Below, piece after piece: positions 33,701 through 44,372 of a stretch of 64,000 nt of DNA. The DNA is from Bimastos eiseni (taxonomy: Eukaryota; Annelida; Clitellata; Crassiclitellata; Lumbricidae): contig OY365807.1 of the NCBI GenBank assembly GCA_959347315.1, positions 8,310,415 through 8,374,414 on the forward strand. The letters are read 5' to 3'. Under the pieces are notes generated by a model. The model did no database searches and was not told the DNA's origin. It saw nothing but the letters and a program-made list of their open reading frames with translations. The first letter of the stretch is position 1, and the number at the start of each line of letters is the position of its first letter. The position numbers were made by a program, and so were the translations under genes.

Positions 33701-36700
33701 CTGGTATCATAATAACTCGTCCTCATAGCGGACACGTATACTAAAGTGCTAAGATCACCTTGCGTGTAGAGTGTGAACTGTCTCCAGTCACCTTTGTCCC
33801 GAAGATCCTCATCCTCCTGCTGGAAAACTCCTCGAGCCTCATCAAGGTTTGCCAGGCCTTCATCTCGAATCGTCTCCCAATTCTCTTCCAGTTTCTACAA
33901 AATACATGTATCGCGAAATAAACAGCGATTGATTGTCTAAGAAATAACTTTTACGTTTATCAAAGTATTTCAATGTCGTAATTAAGACCCATTTCATTTA
34001 AAAGAAGAATAATTCACAAAAGTCAAATTGATGTTTGGTATTAAATCTGGTGAACAACTACATGTATATAGTTCGAGTGGATTGATGCTCAAAAGAATCT
34101 ATATGTTTTTTTAAATTTTAAATTATCAAACACTTTCAAAAGGATGCAAAGACAATTAATAATTCCTTGAGACTGTTGAACAGGTGTGTATAACTACAAC
34201 CATATTATATTTTTTTAAATTTGCATGCAAATTACTTATTAACATTATTACCTCATTGTCGATGACATCATCAACAGTATTTATCTATTTATTTATTTGG
34301 AGGACTTAAACAGCGCACCTTCAAGACATCTACTCAGAAGCGCTCTGCATCAGCAGCCACCAGAGCACATACCGTAAGGAATTTAGAACTTCCAGTCTGT
34401 GCTTTTGTCCACCAAGGTCGTGCTGTCAATCCATTGACATTGTAGATAGACCTCTGCCAGATGGACGTGAACACACCTTTCTCTGCACCAAGCCGATAAA
34501 CCTCATATGACTGCAAAGCAAATTAGAAAAACAGATCCAAAAAATGCTACATCACACTAAACACAGATCTAAGGAAGAAGATACTTTCTAAAATTGTTTA
34601 ATATTAAACAGCGCTTAGTCCAAATGGTTGAAGTTTACTCCAAGTCTCACTTAGTTTAATCAGACCTAGAAACCGTTGTCCAACTATCATAATTCATTCC
34701 TTACGAGAATTTGTGTATAGCGCCTCTTCAAGGTGACTACTCAGAGGCGGTCCCAATCTCAGCGTGGCCAAGTAAAACAGTCTTAAGATGAGAGAGGAAT
34801 GCCTGAGAGGGAACTCTAGGATGGAAGCAGAGCATCAAAGGAAGGCCATTCGAAATCAAGGGACCTTTAAACGATAACAACTTGCAAGTGATTTGCAGCA
34901 TGTGTTAAAAATCCACCAATTACTACTTTTATTTAGTGGACTGCTGCTATGGGTCAAGATTTCACAAAAGAAAACATTTGAAATAGACATGAAGAAATAT
35001 GCAACATATCTGTATCAAAAAGACAAAATAATACACAGACCATTTCAAGCTAACAGTGCAAACAATTCCATCAATACTTAGCTCCTTTACTAAAGTAAGT
35101 AAGTATGTACTTATTGAACCGCTTGCAAACACACTACCATCAGTTACTTGGGTGCAATCAACCATGGAAGGGTGTAAAGAAAACCTCAAAAAACTAGTCT
35201 AACAAACTTTAACATATTCTAATTACTTCTGTTGTACTGTAATCACAATGAAGAGGGTATTATATACAATCAAACGCAGCAAGACATTGTAATCTTCTGG
35301 CAAAGTCCCATCCAAACCTGTCTCAACAAAACAACTGAACAAACACCACAGACTTTGAAGCAATTTCCTACAAAGTGCAGCTACATAAATGCTGCATGCA
35401 ATGTTGAGATGAAAGTGGAAAGAGCCACTTGTCAACCCAAGTACGGACCTCGTTGTGCTGTCCGACACGGAAGAGAGCATCTCCAAGATGGAAGAAGAAT
35501 CGTCCGTCTATAACTCCGGGCGCATTGGATGCAATCCCCTGACGCATGTAGGGAATGGAATCCTTGTAATTCTTATCCGTTGTCTTAATTATGAATCCCA
35601 GGTGGACCATCGCAAAACCGTCCGACGCATCCATGGCAAGGACCTACACGTAAGGATACAAGTTTCAAATTTATATAGCCTCAGCACAGAGCTAATAATT
35701 TACATGCCGCGCAAGAGATTTAACCTTTCACAGCAACAGGCTGTGAACTGGCTTCCCCAACTGGCTTCCAAAGTGTCATATTAAATATCCACAAAATGTC
35801 AATAAAGGGAAATAGTAATAAAAAATTATGATCCAATGGGAATGAGTCAAAATTCCCAATGTTGTGATAGCAGAAGGTAGTCTACTTAAGGTGCAAAGTC
35901 CCCAATCCCATACTAACTTCAAAGATCTGTTTCCAGGAGCTTTTAACTCACAGTACATCTAGCACACTGGTTCCCAACCTTTTTCAACTTAGGGTCACTT
36001 TTATTTAGTTGGAGGACATGATGGGCCACTTTTATTTAATTGGAGGATATGATGGGCCACTTTTATTTAGTTGGAGGATATGATGGGCCACTTTTATTTA
36101 ATTGGAGGATATGATGGGCCACTTTTATTTAGTTGGAGGATATGATGGGCCACTTTTATTTAGTTGGAGGACATGATAGGCCACTTTTATTTAGTTGGAG
36201 GACATGATGGGCCACAGGGTTAACAATAATAATTTTACGCAAGAAAGAATACTTAAGTATTAGCTTCAGCTTACTGGCATAGACTAACTTTGTGACTAGA
36301 GATATACTAAAAACATATATAATTGTTACAATTGAACTACAATATAGTACATTTGCTGTTACTTACAGATGTCATCAAACTATAATAATTTATAAGGCTC
36401 TAGTAGAAATACTTATTCTGTGACTGTCAAATACTCATTTTTGCACGTATATTCTTTATATCTTTATTAGGTTGAGGGCCACCTTTTGAGGATGGCGGGC
36501 AACTTTTGGCACGCGGGCCACTTTTGGCCTGCGGGCCACAGGTTGGGAATTGCTGATCTAGCACTAGAGAATTGACAACTCACCTTCTCAAATGCTTGAC
36601 GCGCATCTTCAACACGCCTAACAAGTAGGAAGCTGACTCCAATGGCGTTCAAGAGCTCTTTCTCCTCCGGATAGATGTTGATCACCTGTTGCAATGTCTT

Positions 36701-39700
36701 GACCGCCTTCCCACCCCATCCTTAAGCAATCAGGAAATTGTTCCCAGGTTCATGTTATAATCGGTAAAACTTGCAACAATAATTCAAAGTTATGGAACTG
36801 ACTGCAATCTTTAAACTTTGAAAGAGTACATTACCAATTTACTTTTTAACTGAATAAGTGAGTGAGTGAATGAGCAAGTGAAGAAATGAGAAGCAAGTAA
36901 AGTGAACAATCCTTAATATGAGTGAGAGCAAGAGTGACTTACATCATACAGTTTACCAATAAATTATTACAAAAAAATACATGGACAAAAGAGGAAATTA
37001 CAGACAAATCAAACCATAAAGGGACAGATAATCACAGATCAAAACAGACAATCACAGATGTTGAAAGAACAAAGAGAGAAGCATATAAAAGGAGTTCAAT
37101 GTTAATTATCTTCTGAAATAACCTCTGAAAGACTGTCGCTCGGCACATATCTTTGCTGTCTTAATCGCCAGCGATTTAGGTACGTCGGGAAGAGATAGGA
37201 CGCTCAGGAACTCGGAAATCGCTTGCTCTAGAATAGTGTTACTCTGTTTCTGATCAGCCATCTTGTTCAATGCGTTCGCTTTGCCGTAGAAAGCGCGAGG
37301 ACTTTGCGGATATCGACGGATGATGGCGTCATACAGACTAAAAGCCTCTGTAATCTTTCCCTGCAAAACCAACACAATGGATAAATAATCGGGAAAGAAA
37401 GGTAATTGTTGGATTTTTATGTTTCTCAGTGAGAGTCCTTGAAGGATCTTTATGGATTTAAGCATATAAGCAACTAGAAGAAACAGAATAACAAATGCAA
37501 AAGATACTGTTTTCTAACTGATACCATTTTTATGCCCATCGTTTATCGTGCAAAACTAAGGAGGAAGAGTTGGTGAAACAGCAGAGAATGTGTTTAATAG
37601 TTTCCACAAGAAACTTCAACATGAAATAATTGTCCCCGTTGATGACTCTGAAATCTCAAACTGCAGCGAATTTTACAACCAATTCTGTCTTCAGTAGCTG
37701 AGAGATAATAAAAATGTTACGCTTAAGGCGTGAAATGGATGAAACTCTCAAAACACCAAAAAATATCTATGATCCAGATAGTTACACAGCACTTTTTAAC
37801 AAATTCACAAAGATATCATTGGGTTAATAAATCCATATAAAGCAGGATAGTTGCATCTGCATCACTATATGTCACTGGTAATGATGTACCTTAGCACATA
37901 TTTAACAGTTGCTAGATGAACATATCTTGGCAAATTCATATGCTAATCTAATTACATAAATAAATTCTCAAAATTTGAAATTTTTATATCGCTCTTCTGT
38001 CAACATCTCGTGCTCAGAAGTGCACATGCCTCAATGGCGCAATTGTGGTTGTACTGCAGAGCAATTGTGCGCAAAGGACTTGCTCAAGGTCCATACACAG
38101 TAACTGATGCCTCGGACGAGGGTCAGACCCGCTCGCTCAGCACACACTGAGTGTTACCGTCCAACCGCTCTAACCGATCCGCCACCGGGCCACACTGATA
38201 CATACGTGTATCATCCAAAGAGAACTTTCTGATATTCAATGTTCCTGATAAACTAATGTGGTTTATTTACTTCCAACTTTATGGATAAATTGAACAACAA
38301 GCAACATGAGCACAATATCCAACACAATAGAGGGTATGCTGTTACACCACTGACCTTTTCTAAGGCTTCATCTGCCTTGTCCAACTCACTTCGAATTCGA
38401 TTATCAGCTTTATTGGTGATGTCAGCCTTAAGATATTTTGGCTTTGGAGGTTTCTCCTTCTTCAGATCTTCATCACTCGTCTGACGAGCAAACTTTTCTT
38501 CCATCACACATTCAGTCGACGACTGACACAAGCTGTCACTAACCTCACTATCATCTGCAACATGTGTCACATCCTTTCGTTCAGCCATGCTGTCCTTCTT
38601 GTTGCTCTCCCCATCGTTAGTTTGGTAAAAGAAGCAAAATTACACTTATATGTTTAATGACGTAGAGTAAACACCATGGTATGTTAAACAATAGGGCCAC
38701 AGAAACTAACGATTAATTAATCGATTAACCTTTAATTTGTTTTCATCATTAAATTATTGTTTAACGATTAATCGTTTCGATTTTTCTACCCATCACTAAC
38801 ATGTACCTGAAGTATGGAAGCAACAATAAAAACATGTGAACAAACATATATGAGGTCAATTATATGAACATTTTGGATTCAAATTATTGGCTAACGGAAA
38901 TACCAAAAATGCAAATAACGTTTATTGCATTCATTGCGACAAATCTTTTGCATACTATGGATCTAACACTTCAATATGAGCAAGAAAACCAACTGTGTTA
39001 TTTCCTGTTTGTGACTAAATTCAGACACTGAGAATTTTAATTGAAGTAATCATTAATTTGTCTGACCAATGTAACTATAAAAGTTTTGGGATTTAATCAA
39101 AATTAACTACTAAATAATTGTTAATTTTTCAAAAGTTAACTATTTAAATTAAATTAATTGTTACCAGCCCTATTAAACAGTAATTGTGTCTACAGAATTT
39201 ATATCAATATGTTCGCTTTTGTTAGCATTTCATATGGTCGGATAATGGTCCTGAATATTAATAGGAGATTTCCATCATCCCTTTAACAGTCAGTCTAATT
39301 AAACTGTTGCAACTGTATCGTAAATAAAGACCACATTCAGTTGTTATGTCAGGAATACTTACTTAAAAATAAAATGCAAGCGAAACGAATAAAAATTAAA
39401 TGAAACCTGCTTTATCTAGAATGACAAGGACAATGCAAAAGAACAAGAAAGCTAGATTAATTTAGATAACAAGATATTTGTAAGCTTCAAAGCAAGATAC
39501 CTCTGACTTCATTTGAGCTGACATTCTGGTAAGAAGAGAAAGCCACAGAAAATAGCAGAGCCACGATAATTCCGAGGGTAAAAGTCTTCAGTCCACTAAT
39601 TCCTGATTCACCGAGATTCTCTTTTGTACTCACTTCCTCGTCTGTTCCTGGAGATTCAAGCCCTGTCAATTATCAATTTTAATTCACAATATTAGCAACA

Positions 39701-40689
39701 TAAATTTTTCTGTAATTGTTAGCAACCACACATCAGACTATACAAAAAAAAGATTAATTTAGTAAATTGGAAATAACAAATGACATAGATATGAAAATGG
39801 GGTCAGATACACATGCAGTCCTTTCAATTCCAATAAAATCCAACAGATGCTGATTAACCGTTTAACGATGAGTGCATGCTAAGAGTGACTGTAATTTGAA
39901 ATAATTTATTTTAATGTGACATAGTACATCATCATCATCATAATCATCATCCTTACATCCTTATGACATTGTAATGATAATAATCATCATCATCATCCTG
40001 AACATTAAAATCGTCATTATCATCATAATCATTTTCACCATCATCATATATATTATCATCATCATCACCACCACCACAATAGTCATTATAATCATCAATG
40101 CACTTGTCATTAAAGTGTTAAACAATGTGTTGACCGTATTCAAAAACAAAAACGTTAAGACCAGTCATTACCCAAACTTTCTGACAACATTCAAAGCAAC
40201 AATATTCATGTGAGCGCACTGAATTTACTCAGTCATTTGGTACATCTATATAAATTCCTGTTCCTCTGTCAGAGGCTGTATGATCCATGTATATTAAGAA
40301 CATAATCTGACAACTCTAATTAATATTTACAACCTATGATGCTGACATAAGGAAGCAATTGAGAACAAATGGCAGATTTTGCACAGACTTACAGAGACAT
40401 ATATATGAACTAACTATTCACCAACACGACTCTTACTAAGTTGGACTAAAACATTTATTTACCTTTTAGCCTGTATAAATGAAAGATTAAACCACAATAG
40501 CAAGAAACTAACCATCACAAACAACAAATGAATAGGCATAATTCAACTAATTATGTAGAGCCTTCATCTAATTGGTCAAGGCCTTTTACCTTCTTTATCT
40601 GAAGCACTAAGTTTCACACGTTCTACGGTAACTGCTTTGCTGGAAACCGTTGCATATGGTGATTTTGCTGTTGTCCTTTTCTTCCCCAT
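30489..40689 (-). CDS. ASPH: Aspartyl/asparaginyl beta-hydroxylase, whole gene (ten recognised coding exons)
   Basis: ER type II membrane 2-oxoglutarate/Fe(II) dioxygenase that hydroxylates Asp/Asn in EGF-like domains (family knowledge). Coding exons: 40689-40590, 39662-39501, about 38606-38355, 37360-37123, 36720-36584, 35643-35449, 34510-34373, 33894-33759, 31799-31708, 30770-30489. Exons 4 to 10 join in phase into 405 residues carrying the TPR region and the complete catalytic domain. The two iron-ligand His (AHLGL, FEHEVW) and the 2-oxoglutarate Arg (SLRLVLIVDLWHPE) are present. The N-terminus has a short cytosolic tail, one membrane anchor, and an acidic/Lys-rich linker much shorter than in vertebrates; no EF-hand or long Glu-rich region was seen. 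Exon 2 ends in phase 1, but no acceptor of exon 3 restores that phase, so a small exon is probably missed. Confidence 0.95.
31708..31799 (-). CDS. ASPH: ASPH exon 9: catalytic domain
   Basis: Acceptor TTCATAG|GC, donor GGACAG|GTGAGC. It encodes RKIEENCRRAPKTCALLEGF, then TEAIGCKRGQ, matching NENACKGAPKTCTLLEKFPETTGCRRGQ. The paired Cys of this region (CRRAPKTC) are conserved. Confidence 0.93.
32165..32330 (-). mobile_element. tRNA-derived SINE in ASPH intron 8
   Basis: On the minus strand: GGATGCCTAGGTATATGC (A-box-like), GCAGGTTCATGCCC (B-box-like), then GACCTTGGACGAGTTGCTCA and GCATAATTGTCTGCA. The central part is a diverged version of the one in the SINE at 37975-38195. Confidence 0.6.
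32490..33059. mobile_element. piggyBac-like MITE in ASPH intron 8, tentative
   Basis: TTAA at both edges (32486-32489, 33060-33063). The termini are CACTTTGAGTGCG and, in reverse complement, CACATTGCCCGCG. A perfect inverted pair TGACGT/ACGTCA (32505-32522) lies by the left end, and a 33-bp direct repeat (GGCTGCC-CGTGC) lies by the right end. Confidence 0.5.
33759..33894 (-). CDS. ASPH: ASPH exon 8: catalytic domain N-terminal part
   Basis: Acceptor TTTTGTAG|AAA, donor CGCAAG|GTGATC (phase 1). KLEENWETIRDEGL, then EDEDLRDKGDWRQFTLYTQG, match SLERNWKLIRDEGL...EDENLREKGDWSQFTLWQQG. Confidence 0.95.
34262..34350 (-). mobile_element. LINE 3' tail in ASPH intron 7
   Basis: On the minus strand: AGAGCGCTTCTGAGTAG, then TTGAAGGTGCGCTGTTTAAG and an (AAAT)n tail. 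It lies within about 30 bp of the exon 7 donor. Confidence 0.65.
34373..34510 (-). CDS. ASPH: ASPH exon 7: end of TPR, start of catalytic region
   Basis: Acceptor TTTGCAG|TCA, donor CTTACG|GTATGT. SIWQRSIYNVNGLTARPWWT is almost the vertebrate SVWQRSLYNVNGLKAQPWWT. Phase 0 at both ends, 46 codons. A LINE 3' tail lies within about 30 bp of the donor. Confidence 0.95.
34700..34880 (-). mobile_element. 5'-truncated CR1/L2-like LINE in ASPH intron 6
   Basis: On the minus strand: FLSHLKTVLLGHAEIGTASE and stop, then GACCGCCTCTGAGTAG and GAAGAGGCGCTATACAC. The ORF end closely parallels that of the copy at 41060. Confidence 0.75.
35449..35643 (-). CDS. ASPH: ASPH exon 6: TPR region
   Basis: Acceptor CGTGTAG|GTC, donor AACGAG|GTCCGT, 65 codons, phase 0 at both ends. 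DGFAMVHLGFIIKTT, IPYMRQGI and DGRFFFHLGDALFRVG match the conserved DGFAKVHYGFILKA...DGRFYFHLGDAMQRVG run of ASPH. Confidence 0.95.
35965..36555. mobile_element. hAT-like MITE with internal 31-bp repeats (ASPH intron 5)
   Basis: The 8-bp duplication ATCTAGCA lies at 35957-35964 and 36556-36563. The termini are CACTGGTTCCCAACC and, in reverse complement, CAGCAATTCCCAACC. Just inside the left end is a tandem array (see separate entry). The right end is about 28 bp from the exon 5 donor. Confidence 0.85.
35992..36208. repeat. 31-bp tandem repeat, seven copies
   Basis: Unit GGGCCACTTTTATTTAGTTG plus GAGGACATGAT. The copies differ only by a few transitions (TAGTT/TAATT, GACAT/GATAT), so expansion is recent. 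It lies inside the MITE. Confidence 0.95.
36584..36720 (-). CDS. ASPH: ASPH exon 5: TPR region
   Basis: Acceptor TTGCTTAAG|GA, donor GAGAAG|GTGAGT (phase 0). KAVKTLQQVINIYPEEKELL followed by NAIGVSFLLV corresponds to LLTLQRLVQLFPNDTSLKNDLGVGYLLI. A hAT-like MITE ends about 28 bp beyond the donor. Confidence 0.93.
37123..37360 (-). CDS. ASPH: ASPH exon 4: TPR region
   Basis: Acceptor TTTTGCAG|GGA, donor TCAGAG|GTTATT (phase 1). KITEAFSLYDAIIRRYPQSP, RAFYGKANALNKMA, and later SLPDVPKSL match the vertebrate PQSPRARYGKA...SLPDVPADL block closely. Confidence 0.95.
37975..38195 (-). mobile_element. tRNA-derived SINE in ASPH intron 3
   Basis: On the minus strand, a head TGGCGGATCGGTTAGAGCGG (A-box-like) and GCGGGTCTGACCC (B-box-like) is followed by a central domain ACCTTGAGCAAGTCCTTTGC, GCACAATTGCTCTGCAG. 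The tail has CTTCTGAGCACGAG and GAAGAGCGATATAAAAATTTC and resembles the LINE tails of the window. Confidence 0.7.
38355..38606 (-). CDS. ASPH: ASPH exon 3: luminal acidic linker and start of TPR region
   Basis: Donor GAAAAG|GTCAGT, phase 0. The translation is rich in Ser/Asp/Glu, then KKEKPPKPKYLKADITNKAD and SELDKADEALEK. This resembles the vertebrate linker ending in KKKKPKLLNKFDKTIKAELDAAEKL. The 5' boundary is uncertain: GGGGAG|AGCAAC (38606) is the best acceptor, but its phase (0) does not fit exon 2 (phase 1). A Met at 38588 is in frame and could be an alternative start. Confidence 0.75.
38692..39172. mobile_element. hAT-like MITE in ASPH intron 2
   Basis: TTAAACAA at 38684-38691 and TTAAACAG at 39173-39180 (7 of 8). 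The termini start TAGGGC on both strands, followed by AACGATTAATTAATCG-like AT-rich sequence typical of Ac-type hAT elements. Confidence 0.65.
39501..39662 (-). CDS. ASPH: ASPH exon 2: signal-anchor transmembrane segment
   Basis: Acceptor TTGACAG|GG, donor TCAGAG|GTATCT. An acidic stretch is followed by a hydrophobic segment, FTLGIIVALLFSVAFSSY, of about 18 residues. Its place behind a short basic tail fits a type II signal anchor like that of vertebrate ASPH. Confidence 0.85.
40590..40689 (-). CDS. ASPH: ASPH exon 1: cytosolic N-terminus
   Basis: ATG at 40689; encodes MGKKRTTAKSPYATVSSKAV followed by TVERVKLSASDKE and one base. It is basic and Ser/Thr-rich, as expected for the cytosolic tail. 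Donor GAAG|GTAAAA, phase 1. It joins in frame to exon 2 (DKE-GLESPG). Confidence 0.8.
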
Positions 40690-41059
40690 TGTACAACGTT
40701 TTATCTACAAGAGCAAAGTTGGAAATTTTTACAAAGTCTAAACTTGATGCAGAGACAGTTGTTCAGTCAGGCTTTGACTCACAATGCCACCAAATCAATC
40801 ACGTAACAGTTCTTCATAATATCAAAGTGATAAAGTGGAAAAGGTAAGCATGGGAAAAAACTCACCATCCTAAATATGCACAAAAGTTAAGCTGTCAAAC
40901 AGTCAATCCGTTAATAATGCAATTAAATCAATAAAAATATCATTCATTATTATGCAGGTACAGACCTAGCAGAGTAAAACAGAATTTTTTTCTCTTGGTA
41001 CTAAAAAGGCTACTGAATGGAACACTTTGGCAATATGAATATCTTTACAAAACGTTCAT

Positions 41060-41300
41060 ATGCAATTCAATCCGTCTATTGCTTGCACAACCATGACACA
41101 GTCCAGGGCGTTCGCCATTGCTGGCCCCACAGCGTGGAATGGCCTCTCTCCAGTCGTCCACTACCTTCCTAGGGAACTGTCTGATATATTTCATTCACAC
41201 CTCAAAACAGTTCTTTTTGCTGGAGCCTGGATCGGGAGCGCCTCTGAGTAGTCGCGTTGAAGGGGCGCCATATTAAATTTATATAAATTCAAATTTACTT
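41060..41300 (+). mobile_element. 5'-truncated CR1/L2-like LINE upstream of ASPH
   Basis: Encodes SRAFAIAGPTAWNGLSPVV and HSHLKTVLFAGAWIGSASE then stop, followed by GAGCGCCTCTGAGTAG and GAAGGGGCGCCATATTAAAT. It is the best-preserved C-terminus and tail of this family here. It lies about 370 bp upstream of the ASPH start codon. Confidence 0.8.
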
Positions 41301-41730
41301 TAATAGTTTGCAAAACTTGGACACTTAGTTTTGAATTGTACAATTCTCCTACATTCGATGTAAAAACAACTCCTATTTGCATTTGCATCATCTGAAGGCT
41401 TTGCTAATTTTAACATGCAAATCCGGAAAATTAATTATAGAAAATTTTATGAATTCCCTTGGAGCGTTCAACAAATGAAAAATTTGCCAATGAGGCAAAT
41501 TTCTGGCCCGCTGAGTTCAAAAGTCGTAAAGGTTAGAAAATGCAGCGCTTTGGTATGTCAATTGCTAGTATTAAACCTTTGACCAAATGATTGCATGAGA
41601 AGGCTTGAACGTTAATCTTAAATTGTTTGGTAATCAAATCCACTCACACGTTCAATAGTGAATAGTCAACCATATTATGAAATAATTATACAAAAATATA
41701 AAACAGTCCGTAACTAAGGTCCGTACGGCA

Positions 41731-42312
41731 AAATTGCACTTTCGGGGTATTTCTTCCCCGACACGTATTTAGTGTCTTTTCTCAAGGTGCAAGGATTATA
41801 AATAGCAGAGTTCTATCTGAAACGCTCCTTTGCTTTTGCCTTATCGAAATTATAATGCTTAAATGGAAGCCGGACAGAAGAAATAAAGACAGCTCTTGCG
41901 GCATTCTACCGCCGTCTTTTCGTCGATTCATATGGTGCCCTCCGGGTATATATGGTCTATACTGTCGTTTCAAGGTGTTGGTAAAATGGGAACCGCGAAC
42001 TGCGAACCCATAAAACGCGAACCATAGACTTGAACGGATCAGGTTCAGGCATCGTAACGGTCGGTAAGGGTCAGGGTGGGCATCGTGAGGGTCGGTTAGG
42101 TTAGGATTGGGGTTATTGTAGTTGATAGATAGGGTTCAGTGTCATGGCTAGTATCGTTTATAGATAATTGCTGAAAACTTTGGCCGCATCAATAAAAAGA
42201 AAAATGGCAACCATAGGCGCACCGGTCACGTGACTTTTGGCAGCCAATCGAAAACAAGTTCGCAAACGGTTCGCATTTTACCCACACCCGTCGTTTCATG
42301 CCGGAAATATGT
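41731..42312. mobile_element. Outer MITE, split by a nested insertion
   Basis: Terminal inverted repeats CACTTTCGGGGTATTTCTTC at both ends (left at about 41731, right read on the minus strand to about 42343), bordered by CAAAATTG and CAACATTG. The right arm extends to about 42350. The middle is interrupted by the element at 41973-42290. Confidence 0.7.
41973..42290. mobile_element. Nested hAT-like MITE with perfect 8-bp TSD
   Basis: TCGTTTCA duplicated at 41965-41972 and 42291-42298. Inner termini are AGGTGTTGGTAAAATG and, in reverse complement, CGGGTGTGGGTAAAATG, continuing GAACCG...GCGAAC on both sides. Confidence 0.85.
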
Positions 42313-43167
42313 GTCGCGGAAGAAATACCCCGAAAGTGCAACATTGCCGTTGGTGGCTTATCACAAAATATCAACTCAAAAGTACCAAATAAACAGAGTT
42401 AAACGTCAGCAAATGTTCGGCAATGAAAGCAATCTGGAAACTCAATGTGAAAAAAATATTCACAAACAAATATTACTTTAAAAATTATGAAATTTAAATA
42501 TTGACAAACATTATTTGTCAAACCCAAAGATCTCATTTATATATCGGCGCCAGAGACTACACATAGAAGTTGATTCCACAGTCTTGTGATGTAAAAATCA
42601 ACCGTTGTGGAAAAAATAATCCATTCGCAAATCTAATAATATAAGTAAATAGTAATGTTTGCCTCGAAATGTGCCAGGCCCAGTACCACTCCCTGAATCG
42701 AGGAGGAGGGCGATACTAACGTGAGTAATCTCTATCTGTCATGACACATTGTCGTTTAACAGCAATTTTAACAAATATCATGATAAATACAAGAGTACAC
42801 CGCGCGCGATAAATTGATTAGCCTTAGGCCTACATTGGCTTCCTTTTAGTTCGAAAGTGTCCAAATCCTCTTGAAGGCCACGTAGAAATAGTGACGTTTG
42901 AGCCGACTTTTAAAGGAAGAAAGTGATAACGGTTCTGCATCGTGACTCAGCTAAAAGATCTATAGGCTACTTGATGATCGCAGCCTTCGCAGGCAACAAT
43001 AGAAGTCGAGGATGAATGCATACCTTTGTAGACCAAATAAACAAACTTAGGCCTAAATTTCATTCTGAATTCAACATTAATCCAATTAAGCTGGTGGTAA
43101 AACCGGATCTGGACCTTCTTATGACTCCCCATTGGACATCCCTTTGATTAGCAGCAGCAGCGCTCGT

Positions 43168-43479
43168 GAATAAATTGGTGCCCTGCACTTTTAAATAGCG
43201 CTGTCGAAGTGTAGAGCTTTCAATAACGATTTGCTACCCTCCACTCATGACTGAAAACGCCAAGCTAGGCCTAGGGGACTATGGCCTATTTTACTGATTC
43301 CACTCCACCATATAATGGCCACCATCATTACCGATTGAGGAAGGTGGCCTTTGTCCGCGATGAGAAATTTTAGATTTAGCCTATAGGCCTATTATGCAAC
43401 ATTTATCGTCAATAAGCTGGTGCCCTGCGCTTGGCTTTAAATGGCGCTCTATAGCGTATAAGCTTACGATAGATTGCTT
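43168..43479. repeat. Pair of ~68-bp direct repeats
   Basis: 43168-43236 and 43411-43479 share AATAA, TGGTGCCCTGC, TTTAAAT, GGCGCT/AGCGCT and ACGAT-GATTGCT. Origin unknown. Confidence 0.6.
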
Positions 43480-43914
43480 GTTATTTAATTGTGCAGGTCT
43501 ACAAATAATAATTATATAGGCCTAAGATAATTAAATATTGCGGGAGCAAAATGCCGAGTGCTCAAAACCTGACAAAAAAGATCGATCGATGACCAACATA
43601 GATGATAGAATGTCTTGTTTATACTGACCTACAGCGCGACCAATATAGCATGACGAATTGACCACTAGCAACTGCCTGCCTGGGCAGATGGACAGCGCAG
43701 GGCATTTGCTCCTTTATCAATCTAGAGAAATTGTCGACTCCCTGCTGCCCATCGAGACAATGCGGCCGTCGATCGTAGAGATCTCGGGGGACGCTGATTG
43801 AGTCTGCGGTAACAAGATCTTCCTCGTTCGTGTCCGTCGCAATAGATGGGATCAGCGTGGAAATTGAATGGGCGTGGCCAGTGTGTGACACGCGCAGATT
43901 TATCGCGGACAATT

Positions 43915-43945
43915 AATGGCTGATTAGGACGCGGATTATGCCGAT
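43915..43945 (+). promoter_or_regulatory. 31-bp GGATTA-containing motif, copy 1
   Basis: AATGGC, ATTAGGA, CGGATTATG and GAT in fixed spacing, shared with 45763-45793 (25 of 31 positions). GGATTA is the K50 homeodomain (Otx/Pitx/Gsc) site. Confidence 0.45.
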
Positions 43946-44372
43946 ATTAGCGAATGAAATGCACATGACTCCCCGAAAAACACGGAGGTCGACCGGATCG
44001 TCTCTTCTCCTGGGACGCCGAGGTACCCACACGTCTGCATGGAGGGAACGAGGAAGCCACTAGGACCTATTTTATCAGTCCAGCGCGCGATTCGTGGCTC
44101 TGTTCGCAGTCATTAAACAATCATTTACCCAATAATATAGTACATATCTGTTTGCAGGCCTGTGCACAATGCGCTATTGCAGCCATCTAGCATATAACCA
44201 AGACAAAACATCAAGTTCTAACATGGCCGATGAGTAAATAATCCCCCTATTTTATATCCTGGTCTTCTCGTTCGTGTCATTAAATATCGAAGTAAATGTA
44301 AATTTCATGCATCAATAACAGAGCTTATAACCATCCAAATAGTTTGTTAAAACTGTTTATTTGGTGCATATA

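Noticed and set aside
35992..36208. Regularly spaced 31-bp repeats as a CRISPR-like array
   Set aside because: The units abut without unique spacers, inside a eukaryotic MITE; an ordinary tandem repeat.
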